A DNA stretch of 64,000 bases from Amaranthus tricolor (Eukaryota > Streptophyta > Magnoliopsida > Caryophyllales > Amaranthaceae): assembly GCF_026212465.1 (NCBI RefSeq), contig NC_080061.1, positions 22,334,787-22,398,786 on the forward strand, read 5' to 3'. Positions 10,162 to 22,356 of this stretch are shown piece by piece; within the stretch, counting starts at the first letter, position 1; each line of letters starts with the position of its first letter. The position numbers were made by a program, and so were the translations under genes. Below the pieces are notes generated by a model. That model was given only the letters and a program-made list of their open reading frames with translations. It made no database searches and had not been told where the DNA came from.

Positions 10162-10815
10162 CAACACTATTTGGTATAAATTATTGTGTTGAAATGGTTG
10201 GAATCGAAAACAATAGTCATATGCTTGAAATTACGTGTTAAGTTTCTTTTTGAATAATATTTTGGCAACAAACGAGGGACACAACACTATTTGGTATATA
10301 TTATTGTGTTGAAATGGTTAGAATCGCAAACAATAGTCATGTACTTGAAATTACGTGTTAAGTTGCTTTTTAATGTTTTAAATAATATTTTGGCAATATC
10401 TCACATAAAATTATTCAAACTTGGTTTGTTTCGCACGAAGCCAAGCACACAACACTATTTACTATAAATTATTGTGTAGAAATGGTTAGAATCAAAAACA
10501 ATAGTCATAAGCTTGAAATTACGTTCTAAGTTGCTTTTTTAAAAATTTTTTTAGCTTTTTTATCACTTTCTCAAATAAAGTGGTTCAAACATGATTTTTT
10601 TGGCAACAAACAAGGAGCACAACACTATTTGGTATATATTATTGTGCTGATAATGTTTAGAATCGAAAACAACAGTCATATTCTTGAAATTACGTACTAA
10701 GTTGCTTTTTTCAAGTTTTTTAAAGATTTTTTAGCACTTTATCGCATAAAGTCGTTCAACTTGGTTTGTTTTGCACGAAAAATGGCATCCAACACTATTT
10801 AGTTTTTATTATTAT
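9186..10815 (+). repeat. Near-perfect HOR doublet, first copy
   Basis: Starting inside E, this segment matches the sequence 1629 bp downstream so closely that I saw no difference by eye up to about 10,868 / 12,497. Shared private variants include GTGCTAACTTGC, CCCGAAAAAAATATTC and AAACTTTGTTCG. Confidence 0.85.
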
Positions 10816-11790
10816 GTTGAAATGGTTAGACTCGAAAATAATAGTCATGTACTTGAAATTACGTGCTAAGTTGCATTTTTAATGTTTTTAATATTTTTTT
10901 TTGGCATTTTCCCGCAGAAAGTTGCTCAAACATGGTTTGTTTCGCACGAAACTCGGCACACGATAATATTTGGTATAAATTATTGTGTTGAAATTGTTGG
11001 AATCGAAAAAAGTAGTCATATGTTTGAAATTACGTGCTAAGTTACTTTCTAGATTTTTTTTTATTTTTTTTAGAACTTTCTCGCATAAAGTAGTTCAAAC
11101 TTTGTTTTTTGCCAACAAACAAGGCACAAAACAATATTTGGTATTTATCATTGTGTTGAAATGGTTAGAATCGAACACAATAGTCATGTACATGAAATTA
11201 CATGCTAAGTTGCGTTTTTAATGTTTTTTATATTTTTTTGGCTATTTCGCGCATAAAATGATTCAAACATGATTTGTTTCGCACGAAACCTAGCACACAA
11301 CACTATTTGGTATAAATTATTGTGTTGAAACAGTTAGAATCAAAAACAATAGTCATATGCTTTAAATTACGTGCTAACTTGCTTTTTAAAATTTTTTTAT
11401 TTTTTTTTAGCACTTTCTTGCATAAAGTGGTTTAAATTTGGTTTGTTTGGCAACACTATTTGGTACATATTATTATGTTAAAATGGTTAGAATGGAAACA
11501 TTACTCATATGTTTGAATTTACGTGCTAAGTTTCTTTTTTCAAGTTTTTGTTAGATTTTTTAGCATTTTCTCGTATAAAGTTGTTCAAACTTGGTTTGTT
11601 TCGCACGAAACATGGCACCAAATACTATTTACTTTATATTATTGTGTTGAAATGGTTTGACCCGAAAAAAATATTCATGTACTTGAAATTACGTGCTAAG
11701 TTGCGTTTTTAATGTTTTTTTTTATCGTTTTTGGCACTTTCCCACAGAAAGTGGCTGAAACTTTGTTCGTTTCGCACGAAACTCGACGCA
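10162..11790 (+). repeat. HOR unit 7, 10-mer, variant V2
   Basis: 1629 bp. Private marks are GAATAATATTTTGG before B, CGAGGGACAC, CTCACATAAAATT, and CACTTTATCGC before E. These recur at the same offsets in unit 8. Confidence 0.92.
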
Positions 11791-12497
11791 CAACACTATT
11801 TGGTATAAATTATTGTGTTGAAATGGTTGGAATCGAAAACAATAGTCATATGCTTGAAATTACGTGTTAAGTTTCTTTTTGAATAATATTTTGGCAACAA
11901 ACGAGGGACACAACACTATTTGGTATATATTATTGTGTTGAAATGGTTAGAATCGCAAACAATAGTCATGTACTTGAAATTACGTGTTAAGTTGCTTTTT
12001 AATGTTTTAAATAATATTTTGGCAATATCTCACATAAAATTATTCAAACTTGGTTTGTTTCGCACGAAGCCAAGCACACAACACTATTTACTATAAATTA
12101 TTGTGTAGAAATGGTTAGAATCAAAAACAATAGTCATAAGCTTGAAATTACGTTCTAAGTTGCTTTTTTAAAAATTTTTTTAGCTTTTTTATCACTTTCT
12201 CAAATAAAGTGGTTCAAACATGATTTTTTTGGCAACAAACAAGGAGCACAACACTATTTGGTATATATTATTGTGCTGATAATGTTTAGAATCGAAAACA
12301 ACAGTCATATTCTTGAAATTACGTACTAAGTTGCTTTTTTCAAGTTTTTTAAAGATTTTTTAGCACTTTATCGCATAAAGTCGTTCAACTTGGTTTGTTT
12401 TGCACGAAAAATGGCATCCAACACTATTTAGTTTTTATTATTATGTTGAAATGGTTAGACTCGAAAATAATAGTCATGTACTTGAAATTACGTGCTA
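10816..12497 (+). repeat. Near-perfect HOR doublet, second copy
   Basis: Second copy of the 1629 bp unit. It includes the private E variants CACTTTATCGC, GTTCAACTTGG and AGTTTTTATTATTATG, which occur only near 10.74-10.81 kb and 12.36-12.44 kb. Identity ends at GTTGAATTTTT near 12,500, where the first copy has GTTGCATTTTT. Confidence 0.85.
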
Positions 12498-13414
12498 AGT
12501 TGAATTTTTAATGTTTTTAATATTTTTTTTGGCATTTTCCCGCAGAAAGTGGCTCAAACATGGTTTGTTTCGCACGAAACTCGGCACACGAAACTATTTG
12601 GATAAATTATTGTGTTGAAATTGTTGGAATCGAAAAAAGTAGTCATATGTTTGAAATTACGTGCTAAGTTACTTTCTAAATTTTTTTTTATTTTTTTTAG
12701 AACTTTCTCGCATAAAGTAGTTCAAACTTTGTTTTTTGCCAACAAACAAGGCACAAAACAATATATGGTATATATCATTGTGTTGAAATGGTTAGAATCG
12801 AACACAATAGTCATGTACTTGAAATTACATGCTAAGTTGCGTTTTTAATGTTTTTTATATTTTTTGGCTATTTCGCGCATAAAATGATTCAAACATGATT
12901 TGTTTCGCACGAAACCTAGCACACAACACTATTTGGTATAAATTATTGTGTTGAAACAGTTAGAATCAAAAACAATAGTCATATGCTTTAAATTACGTGC
13001 TAAGTTGCTTTTTAAAATTTTTTTAGGTTTTTTAGCACTTTCTTGCATAAAGTGGTTTAAATTTAGTTTGTTTGGCAACACTATTTGGTACATATTATTA
13101 TGTTAAAATGGTTAGAATGGAAAACATTACTCATATGTTTGAATTTACGTGCTAAGTTGATTTTTTCAAGTTTTTGTTAGATTTTTTAGCACTTTCTCGT
13201 ATAAAGTTGTTCAAACTTGGTTTGTTTTGCACGAAACATGGCACCAAATACTATTTAGTTTATATTATTGTGTTGAAATGGTTTGATTCGAAAACAATAG
13301 TCATGTACTTGAAATTACGTGCTAAGTTGCGTTTTTAATGTTTTTTTATAGTTTTTGGCACTTTCCGGCAGAAAGTGGCTCAAACTTGGTTTAATTCGCA
13401 TGAAACGCGACGCA
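11791..13414 (+). repeat. HOR unit 8, 10-mer, variant V2 with altered 3' end
   Basis: 1624 bp. The first half duplicates unit 7. After E it departs: the F box is CGAAACTATTTGGATAAAT near 12591, and J shifts to TTTAGTTTATATTATTG with GATTCG near 13285. It ends in the unusual TTCCGGCAGAAAGTGG and TTTAATTCGCATGAAACGCG that introduce the V4 unit. Confidence 0.9.
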
Positions 13415-15036
13415 CAACACTATTTGGTATAAATTATTGTGTTGAATTTGTTGGAATCGAAAACAATAGTCATATTCTTGAAATTACGTGTTAAGGTTCT
13501 TTTAAAATTTTTTTTTGGCAACAAACAAGGCACACAACACTATTTGGTATATATTATTGTGTTGAAATGGTTAGAATCGCAAACAATAGTCATGTATTGT
13601 AAATTACATGTTAAGTTGCGTTTTTAATGTTTTAAATATTATTTTGGCAATATCTCGCATAAAATTATTCAAACTTGGTTTGTTTCGCACAAAGCCAAGC
13701 ACACAACACTATTTGCAATAAATTATTGTGTAGAAATGGTTAGAATCAAAAACAATAGTCATATGCTTGAAATTACGTTCTAAGTTACTTTTTTAAAAAT
13801 TTTTTTAGCTTTTTTATCACTTTGTCGAATAAAGTGGTTCAAACATGATTTGCTTTGCAACAAACAAGGCGCACAACACTATTTGGTATATATTATTGTG
13901 TTGAAATGGTTAGAAACGAAAACAACAGTCATATGCTTGAAGTTACATGCTAAGTTGCTTTTCTAAAGTTTTTTAAAGATTTTTTAGCATTTTCTCGCAT
14001 AAAGACGTTCAGACTTGGATTGTTTTGCACCAACTATGGCACCCAACACTATTTAGTTTATATATTATGTTGAAATGGATAACTCGAAAATAATAGTCAT
14101 GTACTTGAAATTACGTGCTAAGTTGCATTTTAATGATTTTAATATTTTTTTGGAACTTTCTCGCAGAAATTGGCTCAAACTTTGTTTGTTTCGCACGAAA
14201 CTCGGCACACGATACTATTTGGTATAAATTATTGTGTTGAAATTGTTGGAATCGAAAAAAGTAGTCATATGTTTGAAATTACGTGCTAAGTTACTTTTTA
14301 AAATATTTTTTATTTTTTTTAAAACTATCTCGCATAATGAGTTCAAACTTTGTTTTTTGCCAACAAACAAGGCACAGAAAAATATTTGGTATATATTATT
14401 GTGTTGAAATGGTTAGAATCGAACACAATAGTCATGTACTTGAAATTACATGCTAAGTTGCGTTTTTAATGTTTTTTATATTTTTTTGGCAATTTCACGC
14501 ATAAAATGATTCAAACATGATTTGTTTCGCACGAAACCTAGGACACAACACTATTTGGTATAAATTATTGTGTTGAAATGGTTAGAATCAAAAACAATAG
14601 TCATATGCTTGAAATTACGTGCTAAGTTGCTTTTTAAAAATTTTTTTTGTTTTTTAGCTCTTTCTTGCATAAAGTGGTTTAAATTTGGTTTGTTTGGAAA
14701 CACTATTTGGTACATATTATTATGTTAAAATGGTTCGAATGGAAACATTACTCATATGTTTGAATTTACGTGCTAAGTTTCTTTTTTCAAGTTTTTGTTA
14801 GATTTTTTAGCATTTTCTCGTATAAAGTTGTTCAAACTTGGTTTGTTTCGCACGAAACATGGCACCAAATACTATTTACTTTATATTATTGTGTTGAAAT
14901 GGTTTGACCCGAAAAAAATATTCATGTACTTGAAATTACGTGCTAAGTTGCGTTTTTAATGTTTTTTTTATCGTTTTTGGCACTTTCCCACAAAAAGTGG
15001 CTGAAACTTTGTTCGTTTCGCACGAAACTCGACGCA
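13415..15036 (+). repeat. HOR unit 9, 10-mer, variant V4
   Basis: 1622 bp, divergent from its neighbours. A has GAATTTGTTGG, B has CATGTATTGTAAATTACATG, D is preceded by GATTTGCTTTGCAAC, and E reads ATGGATAACTCG. The same set appears in units 15 and 19, about 10 and 18 kb away, so this is a separate HOR lineage. Confidence 0.9.
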
Positions 15037-16669
15037 CAACACTATTTGGTATAAATTATTGTGTTGAAATGGTTGGAATCGAAAACAATAGTCATATGCT
15101 TGAAATTACGTGTTAAGTTTCTTTTTAAATATTATTTTGACAACAAACAAGGGACACAACACTATTTATTATATATTATTGTGTTGAAATGGTTAGAATC
15201 GCAAACAATAGTCATGTACTTGAAATTACGTGTTAAGTTGCGTTTTTAATGTTTTAAATAATATTTTGGCAATATCTCGCATAAAATTATTCAAACTTGG
15301 TTTGTTTCGCACGAAGCCAAGCACACAGCACTATTTACTATAAATTATTGTGTAGAAATGGTTAGAATCAAAAACAATAGTCATAAGCTTGAAATTACGT
15401 TCTAAGTTGCTTTTTTAAAAATTTTTTTAGCTTTTTTATCACTTTCTCGAATAAAGTGGTTCAAACATGATTTTTTTGGCAACAAACAAGGAGCACAACA
15501 CTATTTGGTATATATTATTGTGCTGATAATGTTTAGAATCGAAAACAACAGTCATATTCTTGAAATTACGTGCTAAGTTGCTTTTTTCAAGTTTTTTAAA
15601 GATTTTTTAGAACTTTCTCGCATAAAGTCGTTCAAACTTGGTTTGTTTTGCACGAAAAATGGCATCCAACACTATTTAGTTTATATTATTATGTTGAAAT
15701 GGTTAGACTCGAAAATAATAGTCATGTACTTGAAATTACGTGCTAAGTTGCATTTTTAATGTTTTTAATATTTTTTTTTGGCATTTTCCCGCAGAAAGTT
15801 GCTCAAACATGGTTTGTTTCGCACGAAACTCGACACACGATACTATTTGGTATAAATTATTGTGTTGAAATTGTTGGAATCGAAAAAAGTAGTCATATGT
15901 TTGAAATTACGTGCTAAGTTACTTTCTAGATTTTTTTTTATTTTTTTTAGAACTTTCTCGCATAAAGTAGTTCAAACTTTGTTTTTTGCCAACAAACAAG
16001 GCACAGAACAATATTTGGTATATATTATTGTGTTGAAATGGTTAGAATCGAACACAATAGTCATATACTTGAAATTACATGCTAAGCTGCGTTTTTAATG
16101 TTTTTTATATTTTTTTTGGCAATTTCACGCATAAAATGATTCAAACATGATTTGTTTCGCACGAAACCTAGCACACAACACTATTTGGTATAAATTATTG
16201 TGTTGAAATGGTTAGAATCAAAAACAATAGTCATATGCTTGAAATTACGTGCTAAGTTGCTTTTTAAAATTTTTTTTGGTTTTTTAGCATTTTCTGTCAT
16301 AACGTGGTTTAAATTTGGTTTGTTTGGCAACAGTATTTGGTACGTATTATTGTGTTAAAATGGTTAGAATGGAAAACATTACTCATATGTTTGAATTTAC
16401 GTGCTAAGTTGCTTTTTTCAAGTTTTTGTTAGATTTTTTAGCACTTTCTCGTATAAAGTTGTTCAAACTTGGTTTGTTTTGCACGAAACATGGCACCAAA
16501 AACTATTTAGTTTATAATATTATGTTGAAATGGTTGACTCGAAAACAATAGTCATGTACATGAAATTACGTGCTAAGTTGCGTTTTTAATGTTTTTTTTT
16601 TTATAGTTTTTGGCATTTTCCCGCAGAAAGTGGCTCAAACTTGGTTTGTTTCACACGAAACTCGACGCA
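15037..16669 (+). repeat. HOR unit 10, 10-mer, V2 to V1 mosaic
   Basis: 1633 bp. A-F carry V2 features (CATAAGCTTG in C, ACTTTCTAGATTTTT after F). From the G box near 16,007 it carries V1 features (CAGAACAATATTTGG, CATATACTTGAAATTACATG, TTTATAATATTATG in J). The exchange point lies in the shared sequence at about 15.93-16.01 kb. Confidence 0.88.
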
Positions 16670-18298
16670 CAACACTATTTGGTATAAATTATTGTGTTGA
16701 AATGGTTGAAATCGAAAACAATAGTCATATGCTTGAAATTACGTGTTAAGATTCTTTTTAAATATTGTTTTGGCAACAAACAAGGCACACAACACTATTT
16801 GGTATATATTATTGTGTTGAAATGGTTAGAATCGCAAACAATAGTCATGTACTTGAAATTACGTGTTAAGTTGCGTTTTTAATGTTTTAAATATTATTTT
16901 GGCAATATCTCGCATAAAATTATTCAAACTTGGTTTGTTTCGCACGAAACCAAGCAAACAACACTATTCGCTATAAACTATTCTGTAGAAATGGTTAGAA
17001 TCAAAAACAATAGTTATATGCTTGAAATTACGTTCTAAGTTGCTTTTTAAAAAAATTTTTTAGCTTTTTTATTACTTTCTCGAATAAAGTGGTTCAAACT
17101 TGATTTGTTTGGAACCAAACAAGGCGCACAACACTATTTGGTATATATTATAGTGTTGATAATGGTTAGAATCGAAAACAACAGTCATATGCTTAAAATT
17201 ACGTGCTAAGTTGCTTTTTTCATGTTTTTTTAAGATTTTTTAGCACTTTTTCGCATAAAGACGTTCAAACTTGGTTTGTTTTGCACGAAAAATGGCATCC
17301 AACACTATTTAGTTTATATTATTATGTTGAAATGGTTAGACTCTAAAATAATAGTCATGTACTTGAAATTACGTGCAAAGTAGCCTTTTAATGTTTTTAA
17401 TATTTTTTTTGGCACTTTCCCGCAGAAAGTGGCTGAAACTTGGTTTGTTTCGCACGAAACTCGGCACACGATACTATTTGGTATAAATTATTGTGTTTAA
17501 ATTGTTGGAATCGAAAAAAGTAGTCATATGTTTGAAACTACGTGCTAAGTTACTTTTTAAAATTTTTTTTTTTTTCGAACTTTCTCGCATAAAGTAGTTC
17601 AAACTTTGTTTTTTGCCAACAAACAAGGCACAGAACAATATTTGGTATATATTATTGTGTTGAAATGGTTAGAATCGAACACAATAGTCATATACCTGAA
17701 ATTACATGCTAAGTTGCGTTTTTAATGTTTTTTATATTTTTTTTGGCAATTTCACGCATAAAATGATTCAAACATGATTTGTTTCGCACGAAACCTAGCA
17801 CACAACACTATTTGGTATAAATTATTGTGTTGAAATGGTTAGAATCAAAAACAATAGTCATATGCTTGAAATTACGTGCTAAGTTGCTTTTTAAAATTTT
17901 TTTTGGTTTTTTAGCATTTTCTGTCATAAAGTGGTTTAAATTTGGTTTGTTTGGCAACACTATTTGGTACATATTATTGTGTTAAAATGGTTAGAATGGA
18001 AAACATTACTCATATGTTTGAATTTACGTGGTAAGTTGCTTTTTTCAAGTTTTTGTTAGATTTTTTAGCACTTTCTCGTATAAAGTTGTTCAAACTTGGT
18101 TTGTTTTGCACGAAACATGGCACCAAATACTATTTACTTTATAATATTATGTTGAAATGGTTGACTCGAAAACAATAGTCATGTACATGAAATTACGTGC
18201 TAAGTTGCGTTTTTAATGTTTTTTTTTTTTTATAGTTTTTGGCATTTTCCCGCAGAAAGTGGCTCAAACTTGGTTTGTTTCACACGAAACTCGACGCC
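16670..18298 (+). repeat. HOR unit 11, 10-mer, variant V1
   Basis: 1629 bp. V1 marks: AACCAAACAAGG before D and GTGCAAAGTAGCC after E. A has GGTTGAAATCG and GTTAAGATTC, both shared with unit 12, indicating recent common descent of these two units. Confidence 0.92.
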
Positions 18299-19884
18299 CA
18301 ACACTATTTGGTATAAATTATTGTGTTGAAATGGCTGAAATCGAAAACAATAGTCATATGCTTGAAATTACGTGTTAAGATTCTTTTTAAATATTGTTTT
18401 GGCAACAAACAAGGCACACAACACTATTTGGTATATATTATTGTGTTGAAATGGTTAGAATCGCAAACAATAGTCATGTACTTGAAATTACGTGTTAAGT
18501 TGCGTTTTAAATGTTTTAAATATTATTTTGGCAATATCTCGCATAAAATTATTCAAACTTGGTTTGTTTCGCACGAAACCAAGCAAACAACACTATTCGC
18601 TATAAACTATTCTGTAGAAATGGTTAGAATCAAAAACAATAGTTATATGCTTGAAATTACGTTCTAAGTTGCTTTTTTAAAATTTTTTTTAGCTTTTTTA
18701 TTACTTTCTCGAATAAAGTGGTTCAAACTTAATTTGTTTGGAACCAAACAAGGCGCACAACACTATTTGGTATATATTATAGTGTTGATAATGGTTAGAA
18801 TCGAAAACAACAGTCATATGCTTAAAATTACGTGCTAAGTTGCTTTTTTCATGTTTTTTTAAGATTTTTTAGCACTTTTTCGCATAAAGACGTTCAAACT
18901 TGGTTTGTTTTGCACGAAAAATGGCATCCAACACTATTTAGTTTATATTATTATGTTGAAATGGTTAGACTCTAAAATAATAGTCATGTACTTGAAATTA
19001 CGTGCAAAGTAGCCTTTTAATGTTTTTAATTTTTTTTTTGGCACTTTCCCGCAGAAAGTGGCTGAAACTTGGTTTGTTTCGCACGAAACTCGGCACACGA
19101 TACTATTTGGTATAAATTATTGTGTTTAAATTGTTGGAATCGAAAAAAGTAGTCATATGTTTGAAACTACGTGCTAAGTTACTTTTTAAAATTTTTTTTT
19201 TTTTCGAACTTTCTCGCATAAAGTAGTTCAAACTTTGTTTTTTGCCAACAAACAAGGCACAGAACAATATTTGGTATATATTATTGTGTTGAAATGGTTA
19301 GAATCGAACACAATAGTCATATACCTGAAATTACATGCTAAGTTGCGTTTTTAATGTTTTTTATATTTTTTTTGGCAATTTCACGCATAAAATGATTCAA
19401 ACATGATTTGTTTCGCACGAAACCTAGCACACAACACTATTTGGTATAAATTATTGTGTTGAAATGGTTAGAATCAAAAACAATAGTCATACGCTTGAAA
19501 TTACGTGCTAAGTTGCTTTTTAAAATTTTTTTTGGTTTTTTAGCATTTTCTGTCATAAAGTGGTTTAAATTTGGTTTGTTTGGCAACACTATTTGGTACA
19601 TATTATTGTGTTAAAATGGTTAGAATGGAAAACATTACTCATATGTTTGAATTTACGTGCTAAGTTGCTTTTTTCAAGTTTTTGTTAGATTTTTTAGCAC
19701 TTTCTCGTATAAAGTTGTTCAAACTTCGTTTATAATATTATGTTGAAATGGTTGACTCGAAAACAATAGTCATATACATGAAATTACGTGCTAAGTTGCG
19801 TTTTTAATGTTTTTTTTATAGTTTTTGGCACTTTCCCGCAGAAAGTGGCTCAAACTTGGTTTGTTTCACACGAAACTCGACGCA
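18299..19884 (+). repeat. HOR unit 12, V1, with 43 bp deletion at J
   Basis: 1586 bp. Near 19,727 the sequence runs CAAACTTCGTTTATAATATT. This removes about 43 bp, including the GCACGAAAC dyad and the box of J. The remainder is close to unit 11. Confidence 0.9.
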
Positions 19885-22356
19885 CAACACTATTTGGTAT
19901 AAATTATTGTGTTGAAATGGTTGGAATCGAAAACAATAGTCATATGCTTGAAATTACGTGTTAAGGTTCTTTTTAAATATTGTTTTGGCAACAAACAAGG
20001 CACACAACACTATTTGGTATATATTATTGTGTTGAAATTGTTAGAATCGCAAACAATAGTCATGTACTTGAAATTACGTGTTAAGTTGCGTTTTAAATGT
20101 TTTAAATATTATTTTGGCAATATCTCGCATAAAATTATTCAAACTTGGTTTGTTTCGCACGAAACCAAGCACATAACACTATTTGCTATAAATTATTGTG
20201 TAGAAATGGTTAGAATCAAAAACAATAGTTATATGCTTGAAATTACGTTCTAAGTTGCCTTTTTAAAATTTTTTTTAGCTTTTTTATCACTTTCTCGAAT
20301 AAAATGGTTCAAACTTGGTTTGTTTGGTAACAAACAAGGCGCAGAACACTATTTGGTATATATTATAGTGTTGATAATGGTTAGAATCGAAAACAACAGT
20401 CATATGCTTAAAATTACGTGCTAAGTTGCTTTTTTCAAGTTTTTTAAAGATTTTGTAGCACTTTTTCGCATAAAGACGTTCAAACTTGGTTTGTTTTGCA
20501 TGAAAAATGGCACCCAAAACTATTTAGTTTATATTATTATGTTGAAATGGTTAGACTCGAAAATAATAGTCATGTACTTGAAATTACGTGCTAAGTTGCC
20601 TTTTTAATGTTTTTAATTTTTTTTTTTGGCATTTTCCCGCAGAAAGTGTCTCAAACTTGGTTTGTTTCGCACGAAATTCGGCACACGATACTATTTGGTA
20701 TAAATTATTGTGTTGAAATTGTTGGAATCGAAAAAAGTAGTCATATGTTTGAAATTACGTGCTAAGTTACTTTTTAAAATTTTTTTTTTTAGAACTTTCT
20801 CGCATAAAGTAGTTCAAACTTTGTGTTTTGCCAACAAACAAGGCACACAACACTATTTGGTATATATTATTGTGTTGAAATGGTTAGAATCGCAAACAAT
20901 AGTCATGTACTTGAAATTACGTGTTAAGTTGCGTTTTTAATGTTTTAAATATTATTTTGGCAATAACTCGCATAAAATCATTCAAACTTGGTTTGTTTCG
21001 CACGAAACCAAGCACACAACACTATTTGCTATAAATTATTGTGTAGAAATGGTTAGAATCAAAAACAATAGTCATATGCTTGAAATTACGTTCTAAGTTG
21101 CATTTTTAAAATTTTTTTTAGCTTTTTTATCACTTTCTCGAATAAAGTGGTTAAAACTTGATTTGTTTGGCAACAAACAAGGCGCACAACACTATTTGGT
21201 ATATATTATAGTGCTGATAATGGTTAGAATCGAAAACAACAGTCATATGCTTAAAATTACGTGCTAAGTTGCTTTTTTCAAGTTTTTTAAAGATTTTTTA
21301 GCACTTTTTCGCATAAAGATGTTCAAACTTGGTTTGTTTTGCACGAAAAATGCCACCCAACACTATTTAGTTTTTATTATTATGTTGAAATGGTTAGACT
21401 CGAAAATAATAGTCATGTACTTGAAATTACGTGCTAAGTTGTCTTTTTAATGTTTTTAATTTTTTTTTTTGGCACTTTCCCGCAGAAAGTGGCTCAAACT
21501 TGGTTTGTTTCGCACGAAATTCGGCACACGATACTATTTGGTATAAATTATTGTGTTGAAATTGTTGGAATCAAAAAAAGTAGTCATATGTTTGAAATTA
21601 CGTGCTAAGTTACTTTTTAAAATATTTTTTATTTTTTTAGAACTTTCTCGCATAAAGTGGTTCAAACTTTGTTTTTTGCCAACAAACAAGGCACAGAACA
21701 ATATTTGATATATATTATTGTGTTGAAATGGTTAGAATCGAACACAATAGTCATGTACTTGAAATTACATGCTACGTTGCACTTTTAATGTTTTTTATAT
21801 TTTTTTGGCAATTTCACGCATAAAATGACTCAAACATGATTTGTTTCGCACGAAACCTAGCACACAACACTATTTGGTATAAATTATTGTGTTGAAATGG
21901 TTAGAATCAAAAACAATAGTCATATGCTTGAAATTACGTGCTAAGTTGTTTTTTAAAATTTTTTTTGGTTTTTTAGCACTTTCTTGCATAAAGTGGTTTA
22001 AATTTGGTTTGTTTGGCAACACTATTTGGTACATATTATTATGTTAAAATGGTTAGAATGGAAAACATTACTCATATGTTTGAATTTACGTGCTAAGTTG
22101 CTTTTTTCAAGTTTTTGTTAGATTTTTTAGCACTTTCTCGTACAAAGTTGTTCAAACTTGGTTTGTTTTGCACGAAACATGGCACCAAATACTATTTACT
22201 TTATATTATTGTGTTGAAATGGTTTGACCCGAAAACAATAGTCATATGCTTAAAATTACGTGCTAAGTTGCGTTTTTAATGTTTTTTTTATCGTTTTTGG
22301 CACTTTCCCGCAGAAAGTGGCTTAAACTTGGTTCGTTTCGCACGAAACTCGACGCA
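19885..22356 (+). repeat. HOR unit 13, 15-mer (A-F, G/B, C-J)
   Basis: 2472 bp, one pentamer longer than normal. Order is A B C D E F [G/B] C D E F G H I J. After the first F the spacer is G-like, but the monomer that follows has B bases (GAATCGCAAACAATAG) and continues into C. The order is what an exchange between paralogous positions G and B of two HOR copies would produce. Confidence 0.88.
20829..21015 (+). repeat. G/B hybrid monomer in the 15-mer
   Basis: The left part, GTGTTTTGCCAACAAACAAGG, is of the type that precedes G. From the box CAACACTATTTGGTATATATT onward the sequence is B (GAATCGCAAAC, then GTGTTAAGTTGCG). The switch lies in the shared AACAAACAAGGCACA stretch near 20,832-20,847. 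Confidence 0.85.

Noticed and set aside
18323..18667. Longest forward open frame, 114 codons (also 19909-20253)
   Set aside because: It spans A, B and C of the repeat and exists only because one T became A after B (GCGTTTTAAATG). Other units have a stop there.
20287..20517. Reverse-strand open frames here and at 56187-56387, 57793-58014 and 59421-59642
   Set aside because: They are antisense readings of monomers D/E and A/J. Near-identical copies in other units are interrupted, with no sign of coding constraint.
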